Notes under the pieces: generated by a model
The model's database searches: none
Seen by the model: only the letters and a program-made list of their open reading frames with translations
What the model was told of the DNA's origin: nothing
Shown: in pieces, positions 1 through 5,805 of the stretch
Layout of the letters: every line of letters begins with the position of its first letter
Numbering within the stretch: the stretch's first letter is position 1
Assembly (NCBI GenBank): GCA_047629415.1
Contig: JBLHWZ010000268.1
Span: 1 to 7,726, forward strand
Reading direction: 5' to 3'
DNA: 7,726 nucleotides
Source of the DNA: CBDUJZ01 sp047629415
GTDB lineage: Bacteria; Myxococcota_A; Bradymonadia; REDH01
Program-made: the position numbers and the translations under genes

Positions 1-144
1 ATCTTTCAAGATAACGGGCGGTATTTCATCGAGGACTTGAAGAGCAGCAACGGGACGTTCTTGCGCGTGCGCGGCAGCCGCAAGCTCACGAGCGGTGCGC
101 TCATTCTAATGGGCCAGCAGCCGTTTAGAATCCAGCTAGGCTGA
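1..144 (+). CDS. FHA-domain protein, C-terminal fragment (5' end outside window)
   Basis: The first 47 codons in frame 1 end in TGA at 142-144. They read as the second half of a forkhead-associated domain: a strand ending YFIEDLKSSNGTF, with the typical S-S-N-G-T core, then a basic turn, a strand with L..GALILMG, and a last strand PFRIQLG that closes the beta-sandwich at the stop. FHA domains bind phosphothreonine peptides. In the family, the Asn and Thr of the NGT motif lie beside the phosphopeptide-binding surface. FHA is therefore the last domain of this protein; what precedes it is not visible. The gene converges on the minus-strand HEAT-like gene and overlaps its 3' end by 9 bp. A Ser/Thr kinase lies 2.1 kb downstream, so a writer-reader relation is possible but inferred. 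Confidence 0.85.
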   Translation: MFQDNGRYFIEDLKSSNGTFLRVRGSRKLTSGALILMGQQPFRIQLG

Positions 145-1590
145 GAGCAGTTCCAGCAGATCGCAGGCGCGCCGGACCTCATCGTTCGACGCGCCTTCTG
201 CGTTTTTGGTGCTCATCCCGATCAGCTCAAGCGCAGGAACGACAAATGGCGTGTCGAGGGGGTTGAGTTCGATGTTCGCAACCAACTGAGTGGCCACCGG
301 CCAACCCAAACGCCCCGCTAGTTCGATCGCGGCACGGCGATGTCGGCGGTTGTCCGACCTGATGTGTTCAGTGACAGACTTCGCTACGGCCGGTCCCGCG
401 GCGTCGATAAGCGCTTCGATCTCCACCGCACTCCGCCCGGTCGACCGATAGTAACCGTCGAGCAGTGCCTCCAAATGCTCCGAGACCTCGAGTTCAGCGA
501 GCGCGCTGCCGACCAACGCTCCCTCAGGCAGGACGCCGCGGATCAGTCGGTCCAATGCAAGCCTATGAGCGTCTACTCCGCCCTCGCGCAGCGCTAGCCG
601 CAACCAGTCGCCCTCGTGTGTGGGCCACTCTTCCCCACGGGCTGAGGTCAACACATCACAGACAATTCGGGCGTCCCACCGTGCGAGCGAGGCAAGCGCT
701 CGCGCCCCTGCGGCGTCCGGAACTCTAGCAACTGTAAGAAGCGCCTCGCGGGCGCGCACATTCGAGAGGTTGGACATCGCCCAACGCAACCAATCGTGTG
801 AGTGTCGTTCGGTCGGCTCCTCCGCCGCTCCCCATCCCCGGGCCCGAGCGGCAGGGTGAAGCGCGAGTTCAGGATGGACCATGCAGTGCAGATCGTCCTC
901 CGGATTCCGCTCGCCGCGGTCGAAGCGATCTAACGAGAAGACGTGTGGCGGGGCCGTCACCATCAGGTGTTCAAGCGATGGCCCGCGATCTCCCGGCAGG
1001 GCCGCGCATGCTTCGGCGACCTCTTGGGGGATGTGGTCGACAGCGACCTGCGCACGGATTGTCGATGCGATGAAGAGCGCGCTGTCGTCACCCTCGGTTG
1101 CGATCTCCCACACCGCAAAACCGCGCCGCACGAAGCGCCTGAGGAGCAGGACTCGCAGCTCGAGCGAAATGCGGCGTTCTCGGCTCAGCTTGGGGAGGAT
1201 GGGTGCTCCAACCTGCTCAACGATTCGAACGGTCGCCGGAACAGCGGGATGCCGACGATGAAGATCGTCGAGATTCGATACAAGCGCGTTCACGCCGGCC
1301 ACGCCGAAGTCCGAAATCGTCTCTTCGATCGCTAGCTGGGCGGCGGGCTCAAGTGGGTATGACTCCAAGCGCAAAAGTCGGCTGTAGAGCGGCCCAACCA
1401 CGCGAGTACCTAGGGTGAGGACCCTCTGCCGGTCACGGGCTGTGGGCACACCTCCTTCATGTTCCGCGGCGAGGAAGGCCTTCACTGGGTCCAGTTCGTC
1501 GCCGCTGACCTCGACTTCGTGACCGGACACCCGGGAGATCAGGATTGCGGCGACCAATACGATGACGCCGGCGGCAATAACTAGCTCCAT
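136..1590 (-). CDS. Membrane-anchored HEAT-like alpha-helical repeat protein of unknown function
   Basis: The protein has 484 residues and I do not recognise it as a named family. Residues 2-20 form one hydrophobic helix (ELVIAAGVIVLVAAILISR), read as an uncleaved membrane anchor followed by a short acidic linker. The rest is rich in Leu, Ala, Arg and Glu and appears almost wholly helical. Several stretches resemble HEAT-type helix pairs, such as residues 56-105 (ending FGVAGVNALVSNLDD) and the C-terminal stretch from about residue 400 (AAGPAVAKSVTEHIRSDN followed by an RRAAIELAGRLG-type helix). No catalytic motif is evident. The ATG start is chosen because it places the anchor at the very N terminus; no good Shine-Dalgarno precedes it, which suggests translational coupling to the lipoprotein gene 28 bp upstream. 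A scaffolding role at the inner membrane is a guess from the fold. Confidence 0.72.
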   Translation of the reverse strand: MELVIAAGVIVLVAAILISRVSGHEVEVSGDELDPVKAFLAAEHEGGVPTARDRQRVLTLGTRVVGPLYSRLLRLESYPLEPAAQLAIEETISDFGVAGVNALVSNLDDLHRRHPAVPATVRIVEQVGAPILPKLSRERRISLELRVLLLRRFVRRGFAVWEIATEGDDSALFIASTIRAQVAVDHIPQEVAEACAALPGDRGPSLEHLMVTAPPHVFSLDRFDRGERNPEDDLHCMVHPELALHPAARARGWGAAEEPTERHSHDWLRWAMSNLSNVRAREALLTVARVPDAAGARALASLARWDARIVCDVLTSARGEEWPTHEGDWLRLALREGGVDAHRLALDRLIRGVLPEGALVGSALAELEVSEHLEALLDGYYRSTGRSAVEIEALIDAAGPAVAKSVTEHIRSDNRRHRRAAIELAGRLGWPVATQLVANIELNPLDTPFVVPALELIGMSTKNAEGASNDEVRRACDLLELLSA

Positions 1591-1618
1591 CGAGACCGGC
1601 CAAGTCCGGAAAAGAAGA

Positions 1619-2080
1619 TCATGGGCTCGACCCGATCACGGTAAGACATCGGTCGACTTGAACATCGGCCACCGAGCGGCGCAGCCACGTCTCGGCCCTA
1701 ATCGTTTGCTCACTCGCCAACGCCAAGCGCGCCGCGGCCAGCGCAAAGTCCGACGTGAGCGCGAATGAGTCTCCGTCGACTGTGAGTGTTGGCGCATCGG
1801 TGAATATGTGACGGTCGAAGAACTCGCGGCGACCAATGGCCGATTGGCCGTCCGTATGGAACAGCGCAGCCGCGTTCGCAGCGGCCCCCTCCCACCAGAT
1901 GTCGAGGAGTTCCATCGACGGCGTGGCCTCTAAACCGAGGGCGAGTGAAGCGTGGAAACGAGCAAGTGTCGAAGCCAACTCGCAGGCGGTAGGGGGCTCT
2001 TCACTCACCGGTTGTTGTGCCCCACACGCACCCGCCAGCAAGCTAATGAAGCAAAGCAGAGGTAGCTGGCGTAGCCGCAC
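1619..2080 (-). CDS. Small predicted lipoprotein of unknown function
   Basis: The preferred start is GTG at 2078-2080, giving 153 residues. It has an AGGA ribosome-binding site four bases upstream (2085-2088) and yields a compact lipoprotein signal: RLRQ, a hydrophobic stretch LPLLCFISLLAGA, then Cys at residue 19. A longer form starting at GTG 2111-2113 (164 residues) is open, but its AAGGA lies only one base from the start. The lipobox A-G-A-C is acceptable rather than classic. The mature protein begins with a Gln/Pro/Glu-rich linker, followed by Ala/Leu-rich helical sequence with two more Cys (one near the mature N terminus, one near the C terminus) that could pair in the periplasm. No known domain is recognised. 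It is the first gene of a two-gene leftward unit with the HEAT-like gene and is divergent from the kinase gene. Confidence 0.68.
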   Translation of the reverse strand: MRLRQLPLLCFISLLAGACGAQQPVSEEPPTACELASTLARFHASLALGLEATPSMELLDIWWEGAAANAAALFHTDGQSAIGRREFFDRHIFTDAPTLTVDGDSFALTSDFALAAARLALASEQTIRAETWLRRSVADVQVDRCLTVIGSSP

Positions 2081-2164
2081 GAGATCCTGCTGTGAAAAAC
2101 CAAACAAAGTCACGTCCTTACAACACCTTACACATGTCTTCCCGGGGACTCTACTCGACCCTCT

Positions 2165-2222
2165 TAGAGTTGACCACCACGGATTCCGGGTGTTAGATTC
2201 AGGTCAACCTAGAGTTAAACTC
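2165..2222 (+). promoter_or_regulatory. Candidate kinase promoter inside inverted and direct repeats
   Basis: A TTGACC -35-like box at 2170-2175 is followed after 18 bp by TAGATT (2194-2199), which is preceded by TG in the extended -10 position (2191-2192). This resembles a sigma-70 promoter reading toward the kinase. GTTGACC (2169-2175) is repeated inverted as GGTCAAC (2202-2208), bracketing the -10 box. TAGAGTT occurs twice in direct orientation (2165-2171 and 2210-2216), and GAGTTAAACTC (2212-2222) is a palindrome around a central A. Such symmetry is what a dimeric regulator site looks like. The leftward lipoprotein gene starts within 90-130 bp, so the site could act on both. The motifs are seen directly; the function is inferred. 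Confidence 0.45.
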
Positions 2223-2248
2223 TTCCCCTTTACCGGCAGTTCATCGGC

Positions 2249-4816
2249 GTGACGCAGTTTCCGCGACAGGAAACACGATCCGGCCCCACGCGAGGCCAGA
2301 CGGCAGAGTACCAACAGGCGCTCATCGGTGCGTTGCTCTTCGCCCAGGCTGCGGGGTTCGAGGGCAGCGGCGAAGGCTCGGGCGAAGGATCAGGCGAGGG
2401 CTCGGGACAAGTGCTCTCACTGCAGGAGCAGTTCTTCGATGTCTATCACGGCGCGACGATCATTGGCGGGGCATTCGTCTTGGGGCTGCTCATCTTCATC
2501 ATGAAGATGAGCTCACGAGCGCGGCAGGTATCGAGCTACGGAGAAGGTCTTGGGCGCAGCATCCGCGTCGAAATCAAGACGATGGAGAACGCCGGCAAAT
2601 ACGGATCTGCAGGCGATATCCTCTTCGCATCTGAGAGATGGAACGAAGCAGCAGGGCTCTACGAGCGGGCGGGAGACTTCGTACGCGCGGGCGAGAGTTT
2701 GGAGAAAGACGGTGCGCTCTCGAAGGCGGCCGCGATGTACAAACGCGGCGATGCCCCAAGTATGGCGGCGGATGCGTTCGCTCGAAAAAAACAATGGGGT
2801 GCCGCGGCCCGCGAGTACTTGTCCGCCAATAGCAACGAGAAAGCCGCAGAGGCCTTCGCGAAAGCGAAGGACTACAACCGCGCCGCCGAACTCTTCCGGA
2901 AGGCAGACCGCCTTCGAGAAGCCGGCGAGTGCTATGATCGCCTTGGCGAGCACGCGAAAGCAGCGGATATGTTCAGCGCAGCCTTCGATCGCCAATACGA
3001 TCTCGCCCGAGGAGAGGTTCAGACGATTCGGGATGCCTGCGAACTGGCTGCCCGAGCAGCCGAGTACATGTCCGATCTTGGCAACTCGAGCGACGCCGCG
3101 GAACTCCTCTACAAGGCCGGGTTTAAGCGCCGAGCAGCCGAACTCTTCACCGAAATAGGCGAGATCGATCGGGCGGCCTCCATCTACATCGACGCGAATC
3201 GGCCGATGCATGCCGCGAAGCTCTACGAGTCCGTTGGAGACAAGAAGAACGCCCTAAAGTACCGCGCAGAAGCACGCATCGCGGAGGGCAATCGACGCGG
3301 TGCCGCCGACGACTACGCGAAGGCCGGCGAGTACATGAAGGCGGCTGAGCTCTATACCGAGCTTGAGGTGAACGACCAGGCCGCCTCGATGTACGAGAAG
3401 GCAGGCGACGTCCGAATGGCCGCAGATCTGTACCGGCTCGTCGGCGACAACGCACGTGCTGCCCAGGCCTACGAGAAGGCTGGCGACTTCGGCCAAGCCA
3501 TGACGCTCTACCGCGATGCGGGAGACTACAAGGCGGAGCTACAAGCTGCCAAGTCGGGGAATGATTTCTTCCGAGTCGGGACAATCCTTCTTGAGCACGG
3601 CCGCAAAGAAGATGCCCTCGCTGCATTCCAACGGATGGACGTCAACGACCGGCACTACCAGGAAGCTGCTGTCATCCAGGGCGATATCCTCCAAGATCTT
3701 GGACGCCTGGATGTAGCATTCCAGAAGTATAAGACTGCCCTTGGCGACGCCCCGCCCAACAAGACAAACGTCGAAGTCATCTACAAGATGGCCTTAGTGG
3801 CGGATTCTGCGAACGTGCACGCGCAAGCGCTGCAACTCTTCGAGTCAGTCATCGGCGTCGATTACTACTACAAGGACGCCAGCGAGCGGGCTCAGAAGAT
3901 CCGTCACGAGCTCACCACAGCGGGCGCCGCCGTGCCGATGCTCGGCGCAATGTCCATGGGTGTCCCAAGCAGCGCAGGAGCAAGCTTCGCGCCTGCGTCT
4001 GGCGGCCCCTCTTCTCAGCAAGCAGACCGCCCTGAAAAGAAGCCATCCCGGTACGAGGTGTTGGACGAGATCGCCCGCGGAGGCATGGGAATCGTCTACA
4101 AGGCTCGCGACGGTGTGTTGGATCGTATCGTTGCCTACAAGGTCCTCTCTGGCAATCTGAAGAACAACAAAGTCGCGGTGAAGTACTTCCTCCGTGAGGC
4201 CAAGGCCGCCGCCAAGATGGCGCACCCGAACATCGTAACGGTCTTCGACGCCGGCGAGCAGGACAACGAATACTACATGGCCATGGAGTATGTTGAGGGG
4301 CAGACGTTGAAGTCGCTCGTCAACCGCCAAGGCGCGTTTCCTGAAAAGCTTGTTCGCTACATCTTTGTGCATGCATGCCGCGGGTTGCAGTACGCACATG
4401 ACCGCGGCCTCGTTCACCGAGATATCAAGCCCGGCAACATGATGCTCACGCGCGAACGCGCGCTGAAGATCATGGATTTTGGATTGGCGAAGTTCCTCGA
4501 GGAAGCACAAGCGAATCATACCCGCGCAATCGGAACGCCATACTACATGGCGCCGGAGCAGATCGTCGGAAAGGACCTCGATGGCCGCTCGGACCTCTAC
4601 AGTCTTGGCGTATCCATGTTCGAATGCGCAACCTCAAAGGTCCCGTTCTCGAAGGGCGATCTCTCGTATCACCACCTGCACACAACCGCGCCACACGCCA
4701 TCGACCTGAATCCGAAGATCAGTCAGGAACTCTCGGACATCATCTACAAGTGCATGGCAAAGAAGCCCGATGACCGATTCTCCTCGGCGAGTGAGCTCAT
4801 GACAGCCGTTAAGTAG
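2249..4816 (+). CDS. Membrane-anchored Ser/Thr protein kinase with 13-residue helical repeat array
   Basis: The protein has 855 residues. A hydrophobic segment at 24-37 ends in an AQA signal-peptidase-like site and is followed by a (GSGE)n linker at 39-54. A transmembrane helix at about 68-86 is followed by KMSSRAR, which places the rest in the cytoplasm. Residues 120-467 hold about 25 copies of a 13-residue motif, xAAxLYxKAGDxx. Residues 468-555 are TPR-like and 556-600 form a Pro/Ala/Gly/Ser linker. The kinase domain fills 602-855 with all key residues: glycine loop GGMGIVY at 611-617, Lys631, Glu650, HRDIKPGN with Asp725, DFG at 743-745 and APE at 768-770. It should therefore be an active RD-type Hanks kinase. 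Usual bacterial relatives place the kinase first and the sensor outside; here the order is reversed and the solenoid is cytoplasmic. The GTG start lacks a Shine-Dalgarno; GTG at codon 55 is an alternative. Confidence 0.93.
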   Translation: MTQFPRQETRSGPTRGQTAEYQQALIGALLFAQAAGFEGSGEGSGEGSGEGSGQVLSLQEQFFDVYHGATIIGGAFVLGLLIFIMKMSSRARQVSSYGEGLGRSIRVEIKTMENAGKYGSAGDILFASERWNEAAGLYERAGDFVRAGESLEKDGALSKAAAMYKRGDAPSMAADAFARKKQWGAAAREYLSANSNEKAAEAFAKAKDYNRAAELFRKADRLREAGECYDRLGEHAKAADMFSAAFDRQYDLARGEVQTIRDACELAARAAEYMSDLGNSSDAAELLYKAGFKRRAAELFTEIGEIDRAASIYIDANRPMHAAKLYESVGDKKNALKYRAEARIAEGNRRGAADDYAKAGEYMKAAELYTELEVNDQAASMYEKAGDVRMAADLYRLVGDNARAAQAYEKAGDFGQAMTLYRDAGDYKAELQAAKSGNDFFRVGTILLEHGRKEDALAAFQRMDVNDRHYQEAAVIQGDILQDLGRLDVAFQKYKTALGDAPPNKTNVEVIYKMALVADSANVHAQALQLFESVIGVDYYYKDASERAQKIRHELTTAGAAVPMLGAMSMGVPSSAGASFAPASGGPSSQQADRPEKKPSRYEVLDEIARGGMGIVYKARDGVLDRIVAYKVLSGNLKNNKVAVKYFLREAKAAAKMAHPNIVTVFDAGEQDNEYYMAMEYVEGQTLKSLVNRQGAFPEKLVRYIFVHACRGLQYAHDRGLVHRDIKPGNMMLTRERALKIMDFGLAKFLEEAQANHTRAIGTPYYMAPEQIVGKDLDGRSDLYSLGVSMFECATSKVPFSKGDLSYHHLHTTAPHAIDLNPKISQELSDIIYKCMAKKPDDRFSSASELMTAVK
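2363..2410 (+). repeat. Four tandem 12-bp units encoding a Gly-Ser-Gly-Glu linker
   Basis: Four in-frame 12-bp units encode GSGE, GSGE, GSGE and GSGQ (kinase residues 39-54). The units differ mostly at synonymous sites: Gly as GGC or GGA, Glu as GAA or GAG, and Ser as AGC, TCG or TCA. The AGC/TCN difference needs more than one base change, which argues that the peptide is kept by selection rather than being a fresh slippage product. It lies between the export-signal-like segment and the transmembrane helix, so it is probably a flexible extracytoplasmic linker. Confidence 0.8.
2606..3649 (+). repeat. Array of about 25 units of a 13-residue (39-bp) helical repeat inside the kinase
   Basis: Aligned on the small residue pair and the Tyr/Phe of xAAxLYxKAGDxx, units begin at residues 120, 133, 146, 159, 172, 185, 198, 211, 224 and 237. 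After a 19-residue break they resume at 269, 282, 295, 308, 321 and 334. After a 4-residue insertion they continue at 351, 364, 377, 390, 403, 416, 429, 442 and 455. Typical units are QAASMYEKAGDVR (377) and RAAQAYEKAGDFG (403). The first and the 429-455 units are weaker. The spacing is exactly 13, not the 34 of TPR. Each unit probably makes one short helix ending at the G-D turn. At DNA level the units have diverged widely, so the array is old. Confidence 0.85.
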
Positions 4817-4834
4817 CTCCCGTTCTTCCGGATG

Positions 4835-4848
4835 AGCGCGGCTGCGCT
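4835..4848. terminator. Small hairpin between convergent genes, possible weak terminator
   Basis: AGCGC (4835-4839) and GCGCT (4844-4848) can pair around a GGCT loop in the 66-bp gap between the kinase stop and the TPR lipoprotein stop. The flanking bases add only a G-T wobble. No run of T follows on either strand, so intrinsic termination is doubtful. It is the only stem seen in this gap. Confidence 0.2.
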
Positions 4849-4882
4849 TGAGGTCTTGGGTGGAGATTGGACCTGTGCCTTC

Positions 4883-5725
4883 TCAGAGTCTTCGCATCGG
4901 TCGATTCGGACTCCTGCGCTCGATTTCGGCCTGGATCTCCCGGTCGATCAGGTCCGCCTCTCGCCCGCGGTTCGTCCTGCGGAGAAAGTCTCTGAGAAAG
5001 GCCGCCCCGCGGACTTCGTCGAGATGGTGGTCCCGAACCCACTGATACGATTCCTCAGCAAGTTCGAGTTCTCCAGTTTCCTCGGCAGCGCGCGCATAAG
5101 CGATGCGGTCGAGGACCGAGAGTCGATCTGCAGAGGCGAGCGGAGAGAGAACTCGGAGAGCGTCCCCGGAACGATCATTGCGCAGCAGGAGAATGCCTAG
5201 ACGCAACCGGAGGACCTCGTCAGAAACCGACGGCTCATCCACGACGGTGAGCAAGATCGAGATCGCGTCCTCAACGTCACCTGCCTCCGCGAGCAGGATG
5301 CCCCGTAGCGCGATACAGTCGAGATTGTCGGGATCTAGCTCAAGGCACCGGTCCGACTGCGCTAGTCCTCCGTCGATGTCGCCGCGCCCCCGCCACAACG
5401 CCTGAATATAGCCAGCGCGGTAAGCATACCAGTTGGGGAGTCCGCGGCTGATCACGTCAAAGATATCGGCGGCCTCGGTATAGGCGCCCTGGTCAACGAG
5501 CATGTGCGCGCGGTCCATCAGGGCGCCAAGCTCCTGCGGCGTAAGGAGCGCAGCTCGCGTCGCGTCGTTCGTTGCACGGAAGACCGTCAGCATCGCCGGC
5601 TCCAGCGCCCATTCCGTCGGAGGAACCCACTCTGCCTGCGCGCCTCCACAGCCGCCGAGAAGCGCAATTAGGAGCGCCTTCCCGAGCCGATTTCGCCAGC
5701 AAAAACAATGTCCTGTGATGATCAA
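4883..5725 (-). CDS. TPR-repeat lipoprotein
   Basis: The protein has 280 residues and starts with TTG at 5723-5725. This start is supported by an AAAGGA ribosome-binding site eight bases upstream and an in-frame stop just before it; no ATG or GTG lies in frame near the signal. The signal is RNRLGKALLIALLGGC, a basic stretch plus hydrophobic core ending in lipobox L-G-G-C, with Cys26 as the expected lipidated residue. The mature protein contains about four to five TPR-like helix pairs from residue 66 to 265, for example DQGAYTEAADIFDVISRG (78-95), the pair ending CLELDPDN (127-134), and EAGDVEDAISILL (147-159). The tail is Arg-rich. TPR lipoproteins usually act as protein-binding adaptors on the periplasmic side of a membrane; the partner here is unknown. 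It converges on the kinase gene and diverges from nhaA. Confidence 0.85.
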   Translation of the reverse strand: MIITGHCFCWRNRLGKALLIALLGGCGGAQAEWVPPTEWALEPAMLTVFRATNDATRAALLTPQELGALMDRAHMLVDQGAYTEAADIFDVISRGLPNWYAYRAGYIQALWRGRGDIDGGLAQSDRCLELDPDNLDCIALRGILLAEAGDVEDAISILLTVVDEPSVSDEVLRLRLGILLLRNDRSGDALRVLSPLASADRLSVLDRIAYARAAEETGELELAEESYQWVRDHHLDEVRGAAFLRDFLRRTNRGREADLIDREIQAEIERRSPNRPMRRL

Positions 5726-5733
5726 TGCCGGAG

Positions 5734-5739
5734 TCCTTT
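5734..5739 (-). promoter_or_regulatory. Ribosome-binding site for the TTG-started TPR lipoprotein
   Basis: Read on the minus strand, AAAGGA ends eight bases before the TTG at 5723-5725. This is optimal spacing and is what decides the rare start codon. The same bases overlap the -35 position of the candidate rightward nhaA promoter. Confidence 0.65.
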
Positions 5740-5765
5740 ATCATGCGGCGCGAGAACTCTATATT
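5737..5765 (+). promoter_or_regulatory. Candidate promoter for nhaA
   Basis: TATATT at 5760-5765 matches five of six -10 consensus bases. A poor -35 (TTTATC, 5737-5742) lies 17 bp upstream. Transcription would begin near 5772 and give a leader of about 35 bases before the GTG start. No riboswitch-like structure fits in such a short leader. The poor -35 suggests either weak expression or need of an activator; the promoter itself is tentative. Confidence 0.35.
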
Positions 5766-5805
5766 CAGACGCCTCTAGTCGCCACCTTGCCCAGTCGATG
5801 TCCGC

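Noticed and set aside
881..1335. Plus-strand frames of 126 and 130 codons opposite the HEAT-like gene
   Set aside because: Arg/Ser/Pro-rich translations are typical shadows in GC-rich DNA. The minus-strand frame is continuous for 484 codons and begins with a membrane anchor.
1836..2252. Plus-strand frame of 138 codons running into the kinase start
   Set aside because: It lies opposite the lipoprotein gene, has no domain or ribosome-binding site, and covers the proposed promoter region.
2513..3211. Minus-strand open frame of 232 codons inside the kinase repeat array
   Set aside because: It is antisense to clearly coding, periodic sequence; its translation shows no domain, and the repeat codon pattern of the real gene keeps the opposite strand free of stops.
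3845..4519. Minus-strand open frame of 224 codons opposite the kinase domain
   Set aside because: The plus strand encodes an intact kinase with all catalytic motifs here; the antisense translation shows no recognisable features.
5493..5744. Minus-strand ATG-started frame overlapping the TPR lipoprotein start
   Set aside because: It has an ATG, but its translation lacks a signal peptide or repeats. The AAAGGA site fits the TTG of the other frame, which continues into clear TPR sequence.
5726..5805. Riboswitch controlling nhaA (for example a Na+ or pH-responsive leader)
   Set aside because: Only 80 bp separate the divergent starts and the likely leader is about 35 bases, too short for a known aptamer plus switch; no conserved core was seen.
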